Source: Glebionis coronaria
Taxonomy: Eukaryota > Streptophyta > Magnoliopsida > Asterales > Asteraceae
Direction of reading: 5' to 3'
DNA: 64,000 nt
Assembly (NCBI GenBank): GCA_025667525.1
Contig: CM046882.1
Span: forward strand, 502,270,792 to 502,334,791
Part shown: positions 55,012 to 64,000 of the stretch, piece after piece
How the letters are laid out: each line of letters opens with the position of its first letter
Position numbering within the stretch: the stretch's first letter is position 1
Position numbers and translations under genes: made by a program
The notes under the pieces: model-generated
Database searches by the model: none
The model's input: the letters and a program-made list of their open reading frames with translations, nothing else
What the model was told of the DNA's origin: nothing

Positions 55012-56029
55012 GAACTAACTCGACTAACCGAGAAACTTGGCAGTTCAAGAGAGCGTTGCTGCTGCAGCTGAGTCTCTCAAGGGGTGTATGACGTGTTGTT
55101 GTGTCAAGGAAAGGTGCGAGCGATATTTTGATATTATAAAACACGCCAAAATAAACGCGCAAATGAAGCAACACATGATCATTGTTCGTCACTACCATGT
55201 TTGTACATCAAACTGAATCTATTATTATAATCTACACCTTTTACCATTTTCAAGTCCATTCTCTTTTTTGTTTCTTCCACGTCATTATCCCTTTTCCCTT
55301 CCTTTCTTTCTAGACCCGGAAGATTAGGGATAACCCCGTTTCCCTCTCCACCTGCTTCAGCCTGCACGTGAACCACACTGCTGCTATTAGCTGAAGACTT
55401 CTTCCCACTGTATTTTTGTTTGCACAAAAAACAAGCAATAGTCAAGAAATGATATATGCGATTTCAAGTGGGATGGGAAATGAAACAAGTGCTGATGTGT
55501 GTGATATCTTACATGCTTTCCAATGTTCAAAGGGACGTATATGTACTAGATCATGTGCATGATTTAGCGTTTAATTGTGAGGGTAAATAGCACAATCCAG
55601 TAAATAGGTAGTATTGGCCAAAAGACAAGGACATCAAAAATGGAGAAGAAGGTCATTAAGAATGATATTATGAAAGACTTTGCAATGCCCCGTACTTGAA
55701 AGCATAACAGTAAAATATGAGGATGATAAAAGAGTTTGAAAATAAATGTTTTAACAAATAACCAGATGATTATTAATGATAGTTTCACATAACATTTCAG
55801 AAGCATTAAATCACCAATTTACACCTGGGATAAAATTTGTAGTAGAAAAAGCAGAGTTCACACGAATCCAAGCAACAGTATCTAGAGATGCAACTACAGT
55901 TAAAAGGCATGTGAGCGATTTTCGTCACTCTTTTTCTGTCACTTGTCCTCGAATGCCGCTATACTTACTTGGCTTGGGATTATTATTACTAGATACATCA
56001 TGAAGCTATTTTCTTTTTACAATATGTAG
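55012..56029. other. Unassigned region with possible minus-strand exon
   Basis: A minus-strand open segment at 55179-55445 reads KKSSANSSSVVHVQAEAGG and then a charged ERKEGKRDNDVEE stretch. I do not recognise it and see no start with support. A short + strand stretch (about 55035-55110, VQESVAAAAESLKGC) could be an old exon. The remainder is AT-rich without assignable content. Confidence 0.3.
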
Positions 56030-57001
56030 TATCCCGACTTCCCGTCTGCTCCTTCTCCTGCTCCTATACCTCAAGACAGCCCCGTCACCGCTTCTCAGGT
56101 GCGTTAAATCCTCTTGGATGAAATGACGCAGTTAGAAGACGTGTCTAAAAGATCCTCCCCATCATCTCCACCACCCTCTGAAGAGACCAAATTAAATATC
56201 AAGGCATTTCTGAAGGAGCACTCGGGTGTTGGTATTTACCCAATGGAAAACGTCTTTGCGCAACTTGATGATCCCAAACTTAACCTTGTGTCAGAACTTT
56301 ACGATGATGAAGAACTCTCTCTCTGAAAAGGTATCAAAACTTCAAGAGGTTTGATATGGTCGAGGACTACTCCGATCATCTTTTCTCAGCACACAGTTCC
56401 ACTACCAAGCAGGTACCTCCCTCGATCTCTGTGTTTTTACTGGATTTATCCTCACCCTTAATTTCTATTCTCATACGCCGCGTATACATAGTTAATCCCC
56501 AATTGATTGGGCTAACAAGATACATAAAGACTGGAGTATTTTCATGGAACACTTACCTGGTACACGTCGCATCAATCATTTCATTATATGTTTAATACTT
56601 GCTTTCCCTTTATTATTATTGTTGTTCATTCATGTTTCGTTGGTTGCAACAGAGACAATGTTCGTCAGGGTTTATGAGGATAGGATGGATCTTCTAAGAG
56701 GTGTGATTATCGGACCAAAGGGACTCCTTATCATGACGGTCTCTTCTTTTTTGACCTGTGTTATCCAAGCAACTATCCTGATAGTCCGCCTGTATGTCAT
56801 TTCTCATCCTCCTCTCTCCGTATCCTAATGTTTTACGCTAATTAGTTTCACATTCATAAGGATTTATTGGTTTCTTCTTGTTTCAGCGCGTCTACTCTCT
56901 CTCTTTTTTCCTTGGTGTCAACCCAAATCTTAACGACTCGTACCGTGAGCTTCCATTGATCCGTATGTATAAAACTGGCATACTCGAAAACCTGTGGGTG
57001 C
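56030..57001 (+). pseudogene. UBC25/26-like ubiquitin-conjugating enzyme, 5' part (broken)
   Basis: Exon-like pieces encode an acidic linker (56114-56326), then FKRFDMVEDYSDH (about 56340-56410), WANKIHKDWSIFMEHLP (56507-56563), FVRVYEDRMDLLRGVIIGPKG and LFFFDLCYPSNYPDSPP (about 56655-56792), and VNPNL (about 56920). This is the order of plant E2 enzymes of the PFU/UBC25-26 group, which transfer ubiquitin. Defects: a one-base shift in a CT run near 56320, and a one-base loss in AAGGGACTCC near 56722. No Cys is visible where the active-site loop should follow NPNL. At 57001 the exon is cut by a retroelement. It continues at 58942. Confidence 0.75.
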
Positions 57002-57374
57002 TGTAAATTATGTAACCTCACTGATATAAAAACCAAACTAGATTTATATATCTGAAAAGTGATTGGAGAAAAGAAAAGAGCTAAATATTGGGAACAAGAA
57101 CTACAAGTCCATACTTTATTCAAGTCACAGGAGGCCTATATATAGGCTGTGTGAATAAAACTACAAACAAGAAACTAGCAAATAGTCTTCCTAAAGAAAA
57201 GGTAAACATGACCACATCTTCCAACGTGCATAAGCACAAAAACCGGCCATACCTTTTACTAACTCAACCTAATAACTAAATTATTGACTCGAACAAACTT
57301 AATAAATAAAATTGAGCCATGCCATGCATACGTGATATGTGAAATCCCGAATTATGACCGATTAAAAACCAACA
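57002..57374 (-). repeat. 3' LTR of the gag-only element
   Basis: 373 bp, TGTAAATTATG...AACCAACA on the + strand. It contains a palindromic CCTATATATAGG, the probable TATA region. It differs from the partner LTR at about ten positions. Confidence 0.9.
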
Positions 57375-57407
57375 ATCACCCCCTTAATCGGTTGTATACC
57401 TGTCCAT

Positions 57408-58295
57408 TCACAACAACGCCGGCTCTTCTTCGATCAAATTCGCTTCCTTTTCCCACTTTGGACACTCAGATATGTAATGCCCCATCTCACTACACTTATA
57501 GCATTTTATGTGGCTCTTGTCCCGTTTCACTCGACCATCTCCTCGACCTCTTCCGAAACCCCGACCTCCACCTCGACCACGTCCATAGTCTTCATTCTTC
57601 GAGTTTCCACAACCACAATGCTCACACCTATGCTCCTTTCCTTTTGTGTTTTTATCCGAACCTACAAATAGAAGTTGATTTTGCTCGGTATGGGTCTCTT
57701 CATCTTTGATCCTTTCTTCATAAGCTTTAAGTCGACCCACAACATCATCATAACCGATGGTCTTCAAGTCTACAACTTGTTCTATAGAAGCCACCATATG
57801 AATAAAACGTTTTGGTAACCCGTTAAGAAATTTTTTAACCAACTTTGGTTCTTCAATATCCGATCCAAGTGAGACGGCTCGAGAAGCATATTCGGACAAC
57901 TTATTAGCAAAATCATCTACAACTTCTTGGTCCTTCATTTTTAGATTTTCAAACTCTCCCATTAAAGTTTGAAGTCGTGCCTCCCGGATCCGATCCGCAC
58001 CCAAATGACGGGTTTTAAGAGTAACCCACATTTCTTTTGCGGTTGCGTGATTTCCTATTTGCAATACCTGCTCCTCGGGTATGGCTTGAAATAGAAGTGC
58101 AACTGCAATATTATTTTTCTTTACATCTAAATTGACTCCTGGTTCGATCGTCTCCCATACTCCATGAACATTGAAAATGGCTCTCATCCTCATAGCCCAC
58201 ACTGTGTAATTTGTTGATGACAATATTGGACATTGAAGAGAGATGGTGTTTCCCTCCTTGACGGTAGCCAACGTTTGATCCTTTGGTGGAGCCAT
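57408..58295 (-). CDS. Copia-type gag (UBN2) with CCHC zinc knuckle
   Basis: 295 aa from ATG at 58295 (MAPPKDQTLATVKEG) to the stop at 57408. The N-terminal part has the UBN2-type gag layout: LSSTNYTVWAMRMRAIF near 30, then KEMWVTLKTRHLGADR, VVDDFANKLSEYA and VKKFLNGLP. A Gly/Arg-rich stretch (GRGRGGGRGFGRGRGDGR) precedes the zinc knuckle CYKCSEMGHYISEC near the C-terminus. Gag packages element RNA into virus-like particles. The frame is intact, so it could still be expressed; no protease or pol frame follows before the LTR. Confidence 0.9.
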   Translation of the reverse strand: MAPPKDQTLATVKEGNTISLQCPILSSTNYTVWAMRMRAIFNVHGVWETIEPGVNLDVKKNNIAVALLFQAIPEEQVLQIGNHATAKEMWVTLKTRHLGADRIREARLQTLMGEFENLKMKDQEVVDDFANKLSEYASRAVSLGSDIEEPKLVKKFLNGLPKRFIHMVASIEQVVDLKTIGYDDVVGRLKAYEERIKDEETHTEQNQLLFVGSDKNTKGKEHRCEHCGCGNSKNEDYGRGRGGGRGFGRGRGDGRVKRDKSHIKCYKCSEMGHYISECPKWEKEANLIEEEPALL

Positions 58296-58569
58296 TTTTA
58301 CGTTTTTCTGCACTACCTAGGTTAATTAATCAATTAAAAACACTGTCGAAAGTCTCACCTGCAAGCGCCTTTTGCTACCTTTCTCCCGCTGTTTAGAACC
58401 TTTGATTAACACCTTCTTGTTGCTTAATCTTCCTTTGTTCTTCGATGAACAACTGGGTAAACAAGCCCGCTGATTTGGCCTGAATCACGACTTGTCTCCG
58501 CTACCCTTTTGATCTCCTAGAACATAAACCTTCGGTCACTCCCTCTTCGAAAGTCGCTCTGATACCAAA

Positions 58570-58941
58570 TGTAAATTATGTAACCTCACTGATATAAAAA
58601 CCAAACTAGATTTATATATCTGAAAAGTGATTGGAGAAAAGAAAAGAGCTAAATATTGGGAACAAGAACTACAAGTCCATACTTTATTCAAGTCACAGGA
58701 GGCCTATATATAGGCTGTGTGAATACAACTGCGAATAAGAAACTAACAAATAGTCTTCCTAAAGAAAAGGTAAACATGACCACATCTTCTAATGTGCATA
58801 AGCACAAAAACCGGCCATACCTTTACTAACTCAACCTAATAACTAAATTATTGACTCGAACAAACTTAATAAATAAAATTGAGCCATGCCATGCATACGT
58901 GATACGTGAAATCCCGAATTATAACCGATTAAAACCCAACA
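58570..58941 (-). repeat. 5' LTR of the gag-only element
   Basis: 372 bp, the partner of 57002-57374. The minus-strand primer site TGGTATCAGAGC abuts its lower edge. Confidence 0.9.
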
Positions 58942-59787
58942 GGTGCCTGGCATTTCGAATATGCTCCAACATCTTGTCCACATACAAAAGCTGTTTTTTA
59001 ACAGAGATCCTTTGGTTAACGTACTTTCAACCGTGGGAGATACACCGGCTGGAGAATTACCTTGCTTACTTTACAACGAGAATATCCTTATAGAGTCATT
59101 GAAAACCATGGTTTGTACAATGACCTGACCACCCAAGGTAATTAAAAAGTTTTGGATCCATCTTCTTTGTTTTTTTACTCTTCAATATGCTTTCGTCTAA
59201 TTATATGTTTCTATATGATATGATGCATCCAGCACTTTGAGGTTTTTGTGGTTGGGCACTTTTGCAAGCGTGCACACGAGATTCTATTGGCATGCAACTC
59301 TCTTATAAGGAAGGTCTGCAAGTTGGGTGTCTTGTTAGTACAATATACCTACTCAACTAAGTTCCAGCACGATTCCGCGTCAGGCATCAAGTTACTTGTA
59401 AAGGCATTTAACAAAATCAGGGCAAAGGAAGTTGAAAGTTTTCTTCACCAAATAGAAACAAAACCCCCTTCTCCGCCTGCATATGCACCGACCCCTGTGA
59501 GTCTCCTGTCATTGGTATTATTGGATTTTGATATACTGCATTATTCAAAATGTTACCCAGTGTGCTAAATGATCCAGTAAAGATATTAGGATGTGTTTCT
59601 ATGTGGTAATCTACCCTAAAATTTGTCAGGTTGTTGAAAAAGACTCGTATGGCTTGCAAAGCAAACGGCTTGTAAGCATGTGAGCGATATCCTAACGGCT
59701 TGTAAGAAAGAGACAAGCTCAGTTCAGTTCAAGAATTTATTGATTCCATGCTTCAAGGAACTTGTTGCTGCATTCATCAAAATATGA
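58942..59787 (+). pseudogene. UBC25/26-like ubiquitin-conjugating enzyme, 3' part
   Basis: Continuation of the exon split at 57001: PGISNMLQHLVHIQKL, YNENILIESLKTMVCTM, an in-frame TGA at 59126, donor at 59138. The next exon from 59233 encodes HFEVFVVGHFCKRAHEILLAC and a long tail to a donor at 59497. A last piece (59631 to about 59787) ends with VQFKNLLIPCFKELVAAFI and a stop. Segment order equals that of the E2 C-terminal extension in UBC25/26 proteins. A TGA where an Arg codon (CGA) would be expected, together with the upstream frameshifts and the retroelement, makes recovery of a working enzyme impossible. Confidence 0.75.
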
Positions 59788-60825
59788 GCAAAGGGAGATC
59801 AAGAAGTGAGTCATCTTTAGTTGTGACAAGTCTAGCTAGTTGTTTACTTATGGTTTGTACCGTGCCTGATGTTGTGTAACATTTTGATTCTAGTGTCGGT
59901 ATTAATGTGCTTGAAGCTTATTATTGTCATTTCACTTTTCAAACAAATTTAACATCACTAAGGTCATGTCCGATATGGATACCAAATACAGTACCAGTTT
60001 GCACCAAATTTAGTGTATTTTACTAATCAAAGTTGACAAAGTCTAGAATTATCAAAAACTAAAAATATTAAATTATTTCTTTTCAAATCTCTTCATGCGT
60101 TTGGTATGTCAAACCAGTTTCAATTTGCAGACTAATAAATGACATAATTGCCCTTGTCCCTTTCACCATCTCCATCTTCCTACTGGCATAAGAACTTGCA
60201 AAATAAGAAATTCAAACCATCTTTGCTAAAAACAAAAATGGACATCTTAAACTGAAAATTGTTACTTACAAGCTAGTCATGAAAGGAAAAAATGTTTGAA
60301 ATTCCTCTAATCTAAAGGATATTATATTCCTCATAGTATTGTAGGAGAATGTAATTTTAAATTCCAACAACTGTCTTCAAATTGCCTTAACCAAACACCG
60401 AGGCTGCGTTTAGTTGGATGAAAACCACCCTATTTTATATAAAATGTTTTCTAGAAAACAAGGAAAAAAGAAAACGCGTTCAAATCATCGTTTTCTAGAA
60501 ATATTTTCCTAGGAAATGCAAAATTCCTATTTTACCCTTTCGCACACAAAACATAAAACTCCTTTTTTTATGTTTTCTAAATTTTCCTTTAGACATAGAA
60601 AAAATTCATTTCCCCCTTTGTTTCCTTTATTGTTTTGGAAAATGAAAAACAAAAATTTCTCTAACTAAACGCGTTTTCTAAATTTTTAAATGTTTTGTGG
60701 AAAAAGAAATCCATTTTCTTTTTCTACAAAATAGAAAATAGAAAATGATGGAAATTATTTTCCAACTAAACGCACCTCCACTATTCCTATTTACCATTCT
60801 CGGTCCCCCTTACGGAGGGTCGTCC
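59788..60825. other. Intergenic DNA, one MITE
   Basis: Nothing codes here. AT-rich sequence up to 60400, then the MITE listed separately, then a short C-rich link. Confidence 0.5.
60401..60777. mobile_element. MITE with AGG(C)TGCGTTTAGTTGGA ends
   Basis: 377 bp. The left end AGGCTGCGTTTAGTTGGA and the right end (complement of AGGTGCGTTTAGTTGGA) form inverted repeats of about 17 bp. The interior is TTTTCTAGAAAA- and GGAAAAT-rich in both orientations. The target duplication is not clear. Confidence 0.65.
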
Positions 60826-61011
60826 TTACGACTTAGCCAGGACTTGAGTCAATTCTCCCATGGTGTTATTCAACCTTACCCTTAGTGTCACGATCTCGTT
60901 CAACTCTCCGAGAAATTGCTGGAGATCCTGTTGCAGACGCGCCTGCAATTGACGCAAGATCTCATACTGGTGGCCAATTTATTCATACAAAACTTCCACC
61001 AAACTGTCCAT
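60826..61011 (-). pseudogene. Small coiled-coil-like ORF with an internal stop
   Basis: From ATG 61011 (MDSLVEVLYE) a TAA follows after ten codons. The same frame then continues open through YEILRQLQARLQQDLQQF and GELNEIVTLRVRLNNTMGEL to a stop at 60826. The heptad-like Leu spacing and Gln richness suggest a coiled coil. It resembles no family I can name. If the TAA is real it is broken; a start lower down is possible but unsupported. Confidence 0.35.
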
Positions 61012-61693
61012 TTCTGTAGAAAACATACACAGAAATATCAGCTACAAAAAATTGACGATAAAAAAAGTAATATAAAAATTTGAACTGGCTACACAAAACT
61101 CTAAACAAGAATACTGATTATTGGTTATTAATGTGTTTTTTAGTGCCAAGATAAGTTATATACAGTATTTGCAAAAGGAATTTCTCAAAAAGATTCTATC
61201 TTCATAATCCCTCTCATACCCACTAGCCCTATAATCAAGCATCAACCGAAGAATTTCATAATCGCTTCGAGAATCTAGAGCAAGGCCTAAGAATCTAATG
61301 TTGTAGTGCAATATGAAAAATCCTTTACAACTGATATGCAAACCATTCATTGGATCAGTTGTAACAATTTTACTTTGCCCTTTCATAATCAAGCATACAT
61401 CATTCCAGCCAATTTTTCAGGTCCACCTACCGCTAACAACACTTTAATGCCTTTGCCCTTCGTATTCTAAAAGATGTAACAATAGAAATGAATCGTATTA
61501 AGAAGTATTAAGTTATAAGTTCCTCAAGTAGTCATTTCAGTTGTTTATTTTTTAAAAACAAAGCAAATAATACAAAGTTGCGAAATGAAACAATAGTGAC
61601 CTAAACTAAAATTTGTAGCAAAAAATAGAGATTTAACTTCGTTCCAAGAACACCCATTTCAATGAAGTCATAAAAATACAATTTCCGCGGTAT
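61012..61693. other. Unassigned
   Basis: A minus-strand open stretch at 61156-61392 (with VTTDPMNGLHISCKGFFIL) has no recognisable domain or good start. Otherwise AT-rich with nothing seen. Confidence 0.25.
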
Positions 61694-61789
61694 ATGCCAC
61701 ATCCATCTTTCTTGGCCAAAACTCATGAGTTGGAAGACTTATTCAAACATCCTACTACTGATGAAGAGGAAGTCAAAGAGGGAAACTAA
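61694..61789 (+). CDS. Possible terminal exon or tiny ORF, unknown
   Basis: MPHPSFLAKTHELEDLFKHP and a short acidic tail before TAA. It is 31 aa and hydrophilic. It could be the end of an old gene or chance; there is no other support. Confidence 0.2.
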   Translation: MPHPSFLAKTHELEDLFKHPTTDEEEVKEGN

Positions 61790-62966
61790 AGATGGTGGTG
61801 GATGAAAGGTTTGGTACGTGATTGTGATTGTGGGTTTTGAATGAAACATGAACGAATGAACTTTATATAGAGCAAGTAAGTGAAGTCTTAGGTAAATGAG
61901 GTTGTTGTGATATTTATTTCAAAAGTAACCGGTTAGCTATGAACACTATTGATGCTTTTGATGAATAAAGCAAGTGATATCACATGAAAACTGACACGTA
62001 ATAAAGGCTTGTTGAAGCTTTCCTACTTTTCAAAATAGTAGACATGTTATTATTCTCATAAATGATTTAGGTGTATGGTTGTTATGTCATTATAAGCAAT
62101 GAAAACCTTAATATCAAAATAGTTTTGGTTAAGTGTTCAACACTCTTTGTTCTATATACATATGTTTTGTTTATTGGATTTAAAGGGTGTTAGGGTTGCT
62201 TATTTGCTCATTTTGAAACTAGATAAGTAGTTCCAAGTATTTGGATGTGACTCTTATTATACACTAAATAGTATCTAAAATGCTTATTTTCTAAATAAAT
62301 ACAGTAGTAGTTTAAAATGAGCGATCCCAATCTTCATTATGTTTGGCTTCGGATTATTGTATTTGTGTTTATTGGTATGTAATATTTAATGTATATCGTG
62401 TTTAAAATATATTTTTTTATTAATTATTTTATAATACATAAAGGTTATAAAAATAACTTCAAGAATCAATAGTGGATATTTATTTAGAACTATATAGAAT
62501 AATATTTTTATGCGCAAAAAAAGAGAAAGAAAAAGATTCATAAAGAATCAAATAAGATAAAAGAAAAACGATCACCTTATCTTCATCTAAATAGAAAAAT
62601 AAATTTCACACTTAAAGTCCAACAAAACATTTATCAGGTCAAAGAATTATGGGTTGCGATCAACGCAAATCACAAAGACAAACTATGTAAATTATTATTA
62701 TCAAAATCTACCCATCGTGCTCGTCGTGATGATATTTGGTGGATCACAGTAATTTGAGAGTCGTGTCAAACATTTTTAGATCAAAGTATTTGGATGGTTC
62801 TATCAAAATCTCCCATCGGATAAAACTCAGATTGCGAACTGTTAATGTGCTATAGTTGTTAATATCAGAACCAAACGATGAAGAAGATAAATGACCAAAT
62901 AACTGTTGACAGTTTGTAACTGCTTTTAGTAGTTAAAAACACCAGTTTAAAACCAGGCAAAAATAG
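61790..62966. other. AT-rich intergenic DNA, nothing recognised
   Basis: No supported exon, RNA or element ends. 62380-62620 is very A/T-rich. Confidence 0.4.
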
Positions 62967-63370
62967 GTGTCAAAATTCGGGAATTTTATTTTTAAGTGCA
63001 TTTTTGACCCCAGCCAGGGGCGCTGCCCCTTAGACCCTGCCAGGGGCGCTGCCCCTTAGACCCTGCCAGGGGCTGCCACCCCTTGGACCCTGCTACCAGG
63101 GGCTACCGCCCATTGGACCCTGCTACCAGGGGCTACCGCCCCTTGGACCCTGCTACCAGGGGCTACCGCCCCTTGGACCCTGCTACCAGGGGCGCTGCCC
63201 CCGGACCTCCGTTGTACGGGGGCTTCGCCCTATATGATAATCGCAATAACGCCATACAAGTGTGCACTCCGCACAACTCCGACTTGATGAACATATATCA
63301 CGATTAAACATTGGTCAACTAAGTCAATCTATTACACTTAAATCATATTGGTAACATAAAATTACCAACA
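62967..63370 (-). mobile_element. 3' LTR of a minus-strand Copia element (outer edge uncertain)
   Basis: The inner edge is well defined: ...ATTACCAACA at 63370, followed by the complement of a polypurine tract and a Copia pol end in the same orientation. The outer edge at TGTCAAAATTCGGG (62967) is my best TG start but is not proven, since the other LTR is outside the window. It contains the GC-rich 30-bp repeat. Confidence 0.5.
63011..63208. repeat. GC-rich minisatellite, units of about 26-30 bp (CCAGGGGC...GCCCC)
   Basis: About seven units of CCCTGCTACCAGGGGCTACC-plus-GCCCCTTGGA type. Early units are 25-26 bp, later ones 30 bp, and each can form a small hairpin through GGGGC/GCCCC. The apparent peptide DPATRGYRPL repeated is a reading of the 30-bp period and has no other coding support. 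Confidence 0.85.
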
Positions 63371-63385
63371 ATCCTCCCCCATTTA
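63371..63385 (-). other. Polypurine tract of the right-edge Copia element
   Basis: On the - strand TAAATGGGGGAGGAT ends directly at the LTR start TGTTGGTAAT. Confidence 0.8.
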
Positions 63386-63884
63386 AGTGTAATCTTGATT
63401 AACTTGAAGAAAATCATAACAAACTGATGCATAAATGAAATGTTAACATGATTGAATTTCACATTAGTAAATTAGCATTCCAAATATTTGAATATCAGAG
63501 TGTCACTAAGGATTGAACTTCCTAATGAATACCTGAAGATAATATACACAACAGTTTACACATTTACATGTTCTACTTGACTCTATATTTTACTAGCTTG
63601 TGTCCCATCCTTCAATAAGCATATCAAAGCCAAGTCCCAAACTTCTTGAAGCAGCTAAATTTCATACTTATATAGGTGATCTTTTCGTCTTGCACCTGGA
63701 CATGCAATTTGTCAAAAGATCATTAAGAAATATAATTTCAACCTCCTTTATCTTGCAGTTCTGAACACATACCGTGAGACGATGGAAATATGCGTTACAA
63801 TCTAAAATATCAAGCTTTCTACATTGAATTCAGCACCTAACATTTCGTTAGATGGGAATTGGGTATCTTGATACAAGGATTTAA
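63386..63884. other. 3' untranslated part of the right-edge Copia element
   Basis: Lies between the pol stop and the polypurine tract on the - strand. No gene seen. Confidence 0.5.
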
Positions 63885-64000
63885 TTAGGTGGACTTTAAA
63901 CCCATCCCAATAGCCGCCTTGCGTACGAGATCTCTTGCTAACCCTTTGGTTAAATGGTCGGCTAAATTCAACTGACTTTTTACAAACTCCCCATATATCA
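63885..64000 (-). CDS. Copia polyprotein C-terminus (RNase H tail), partial
   Basis: On the - strand the frame entering from beyond the window reads GEFVKSQLNLADHLTKGLAR, then an IGMGLKST tail and stop at 63885. The motif (N-x-A-D-x-L-T-K-G-L and GMGLK) is the usual end of plant Copia RNase H. Only the last 38 codons are inside the window. Confidence 0.85.
   Translation of the reverse strand, partial: IYGEFVKSQLNLADHLTKGLARDLVRKAAIGMGLKST

Larger units (their letters stand above)
57002..58941 (-). mobile_element. Gag-only LTR retrotransposon (Copia-like), TSD GGTGC
   Basis: 1940 bp with direct LTRs 57002-57374 and 58570-58941 (about 3 percent different by eye) and perfect 5-bp duplications GGTGC (56997-57001; 58942-58946). 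On the - strand the 5' LTR ends ...ATTTACA and is followed by the primer site TGGTATCAGAGC (58567 down). A polypurine AAGGGGG lies before the other LTR. The interior codes only for gag. It is a well-preserved, young, non-autonomous element needing protease, integrase and RT from elsewhere. Confidence 0.92.

Noticed and set aside
63083..63307. A DPATRGYRPL-repeat protein
   Set aside because: Arises from the 30-bp GC-rich period inside an LTR; no start support, and the period-3 multiple makes it open by chance.

Overview
This is plant nuclear DNA. It has U2-type split genes, a pseudo tRNA-Lys, many miniature transposons and several LTR retrotransposons. The retroelement and repeat repertoire is what I would expect of the daisy family (Asteraceae, possibly Anthemideae). 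It includes a Copia element with a long extra ORF, hAT-like MITEs built of simple inverted words such as GGGTCGGGTT, and a GC-rich 30-bp LTR repeat. The species call is inference; the plant call is secure.

Three host genes look intact. I rebuilt each exon by exon and each closes in frame: (1) a PRA1-family (PRA1.H-like) membrane trafficking protein, + strand, 16300-19147, 4 exons, 248 aa; (2) a secreted nucellin/Asp1-like aspartic protease, - strand, 21060-26977, 8 exons, 428 aa; (3) a STE20/GCK-type MAP4K-alpha (MST3-like) kinase, - strand, 28546-37624, 19 exons, 696 aa. They do not form a pathway and are simply neighbours. Their long introns are loaded with MITEs and local duplications.

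Left region (1-16.1 kb): simple repeats, two hAT MITEs with perfect 8-bp target duplications, an LTR-like piece, then a roughly 10-kb unit that starts with a FAR1-type DNA-binding exon pair (+) and ends with a Ulp1/SUMO-protease-like multi-exon gene (-). Between and inside them is a large array of TATATCTAGATATA-type palindromic repeats. I read this unit as a decayed Mutator-like element of the Ulp1-carrying (Kaonashi-like) kind that has lost its transposase.

Right region (38-64 kb) is a nest of retrotransposons. A truncated Tekay-like Gypsy LTR with primer site (38.9-41.5 kb) is followed by a Copia element (41541-55011) that is a chimera. Its 5' LTR, leader and gag-pol are cut off inside reverse transcriptase and joined to the accessory ORF and unrelated 3' LTR of another element. 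A 3.15-kb solo LTR of the Tekay-like family, with ACTGA target duplications, sits in the accessory ORF. Next is a ubiquitin-conjugating-enzyme (UBC25/26-like) pseudogene whose core exon is split by a 1.94-kb gag-only LTR element (57002-58941, TSD GGTGC). The window ends inside another Copia element on the - strand.

Most other stretches over 300 bp contain nothing I can assign, and this is stated in the individual entries.
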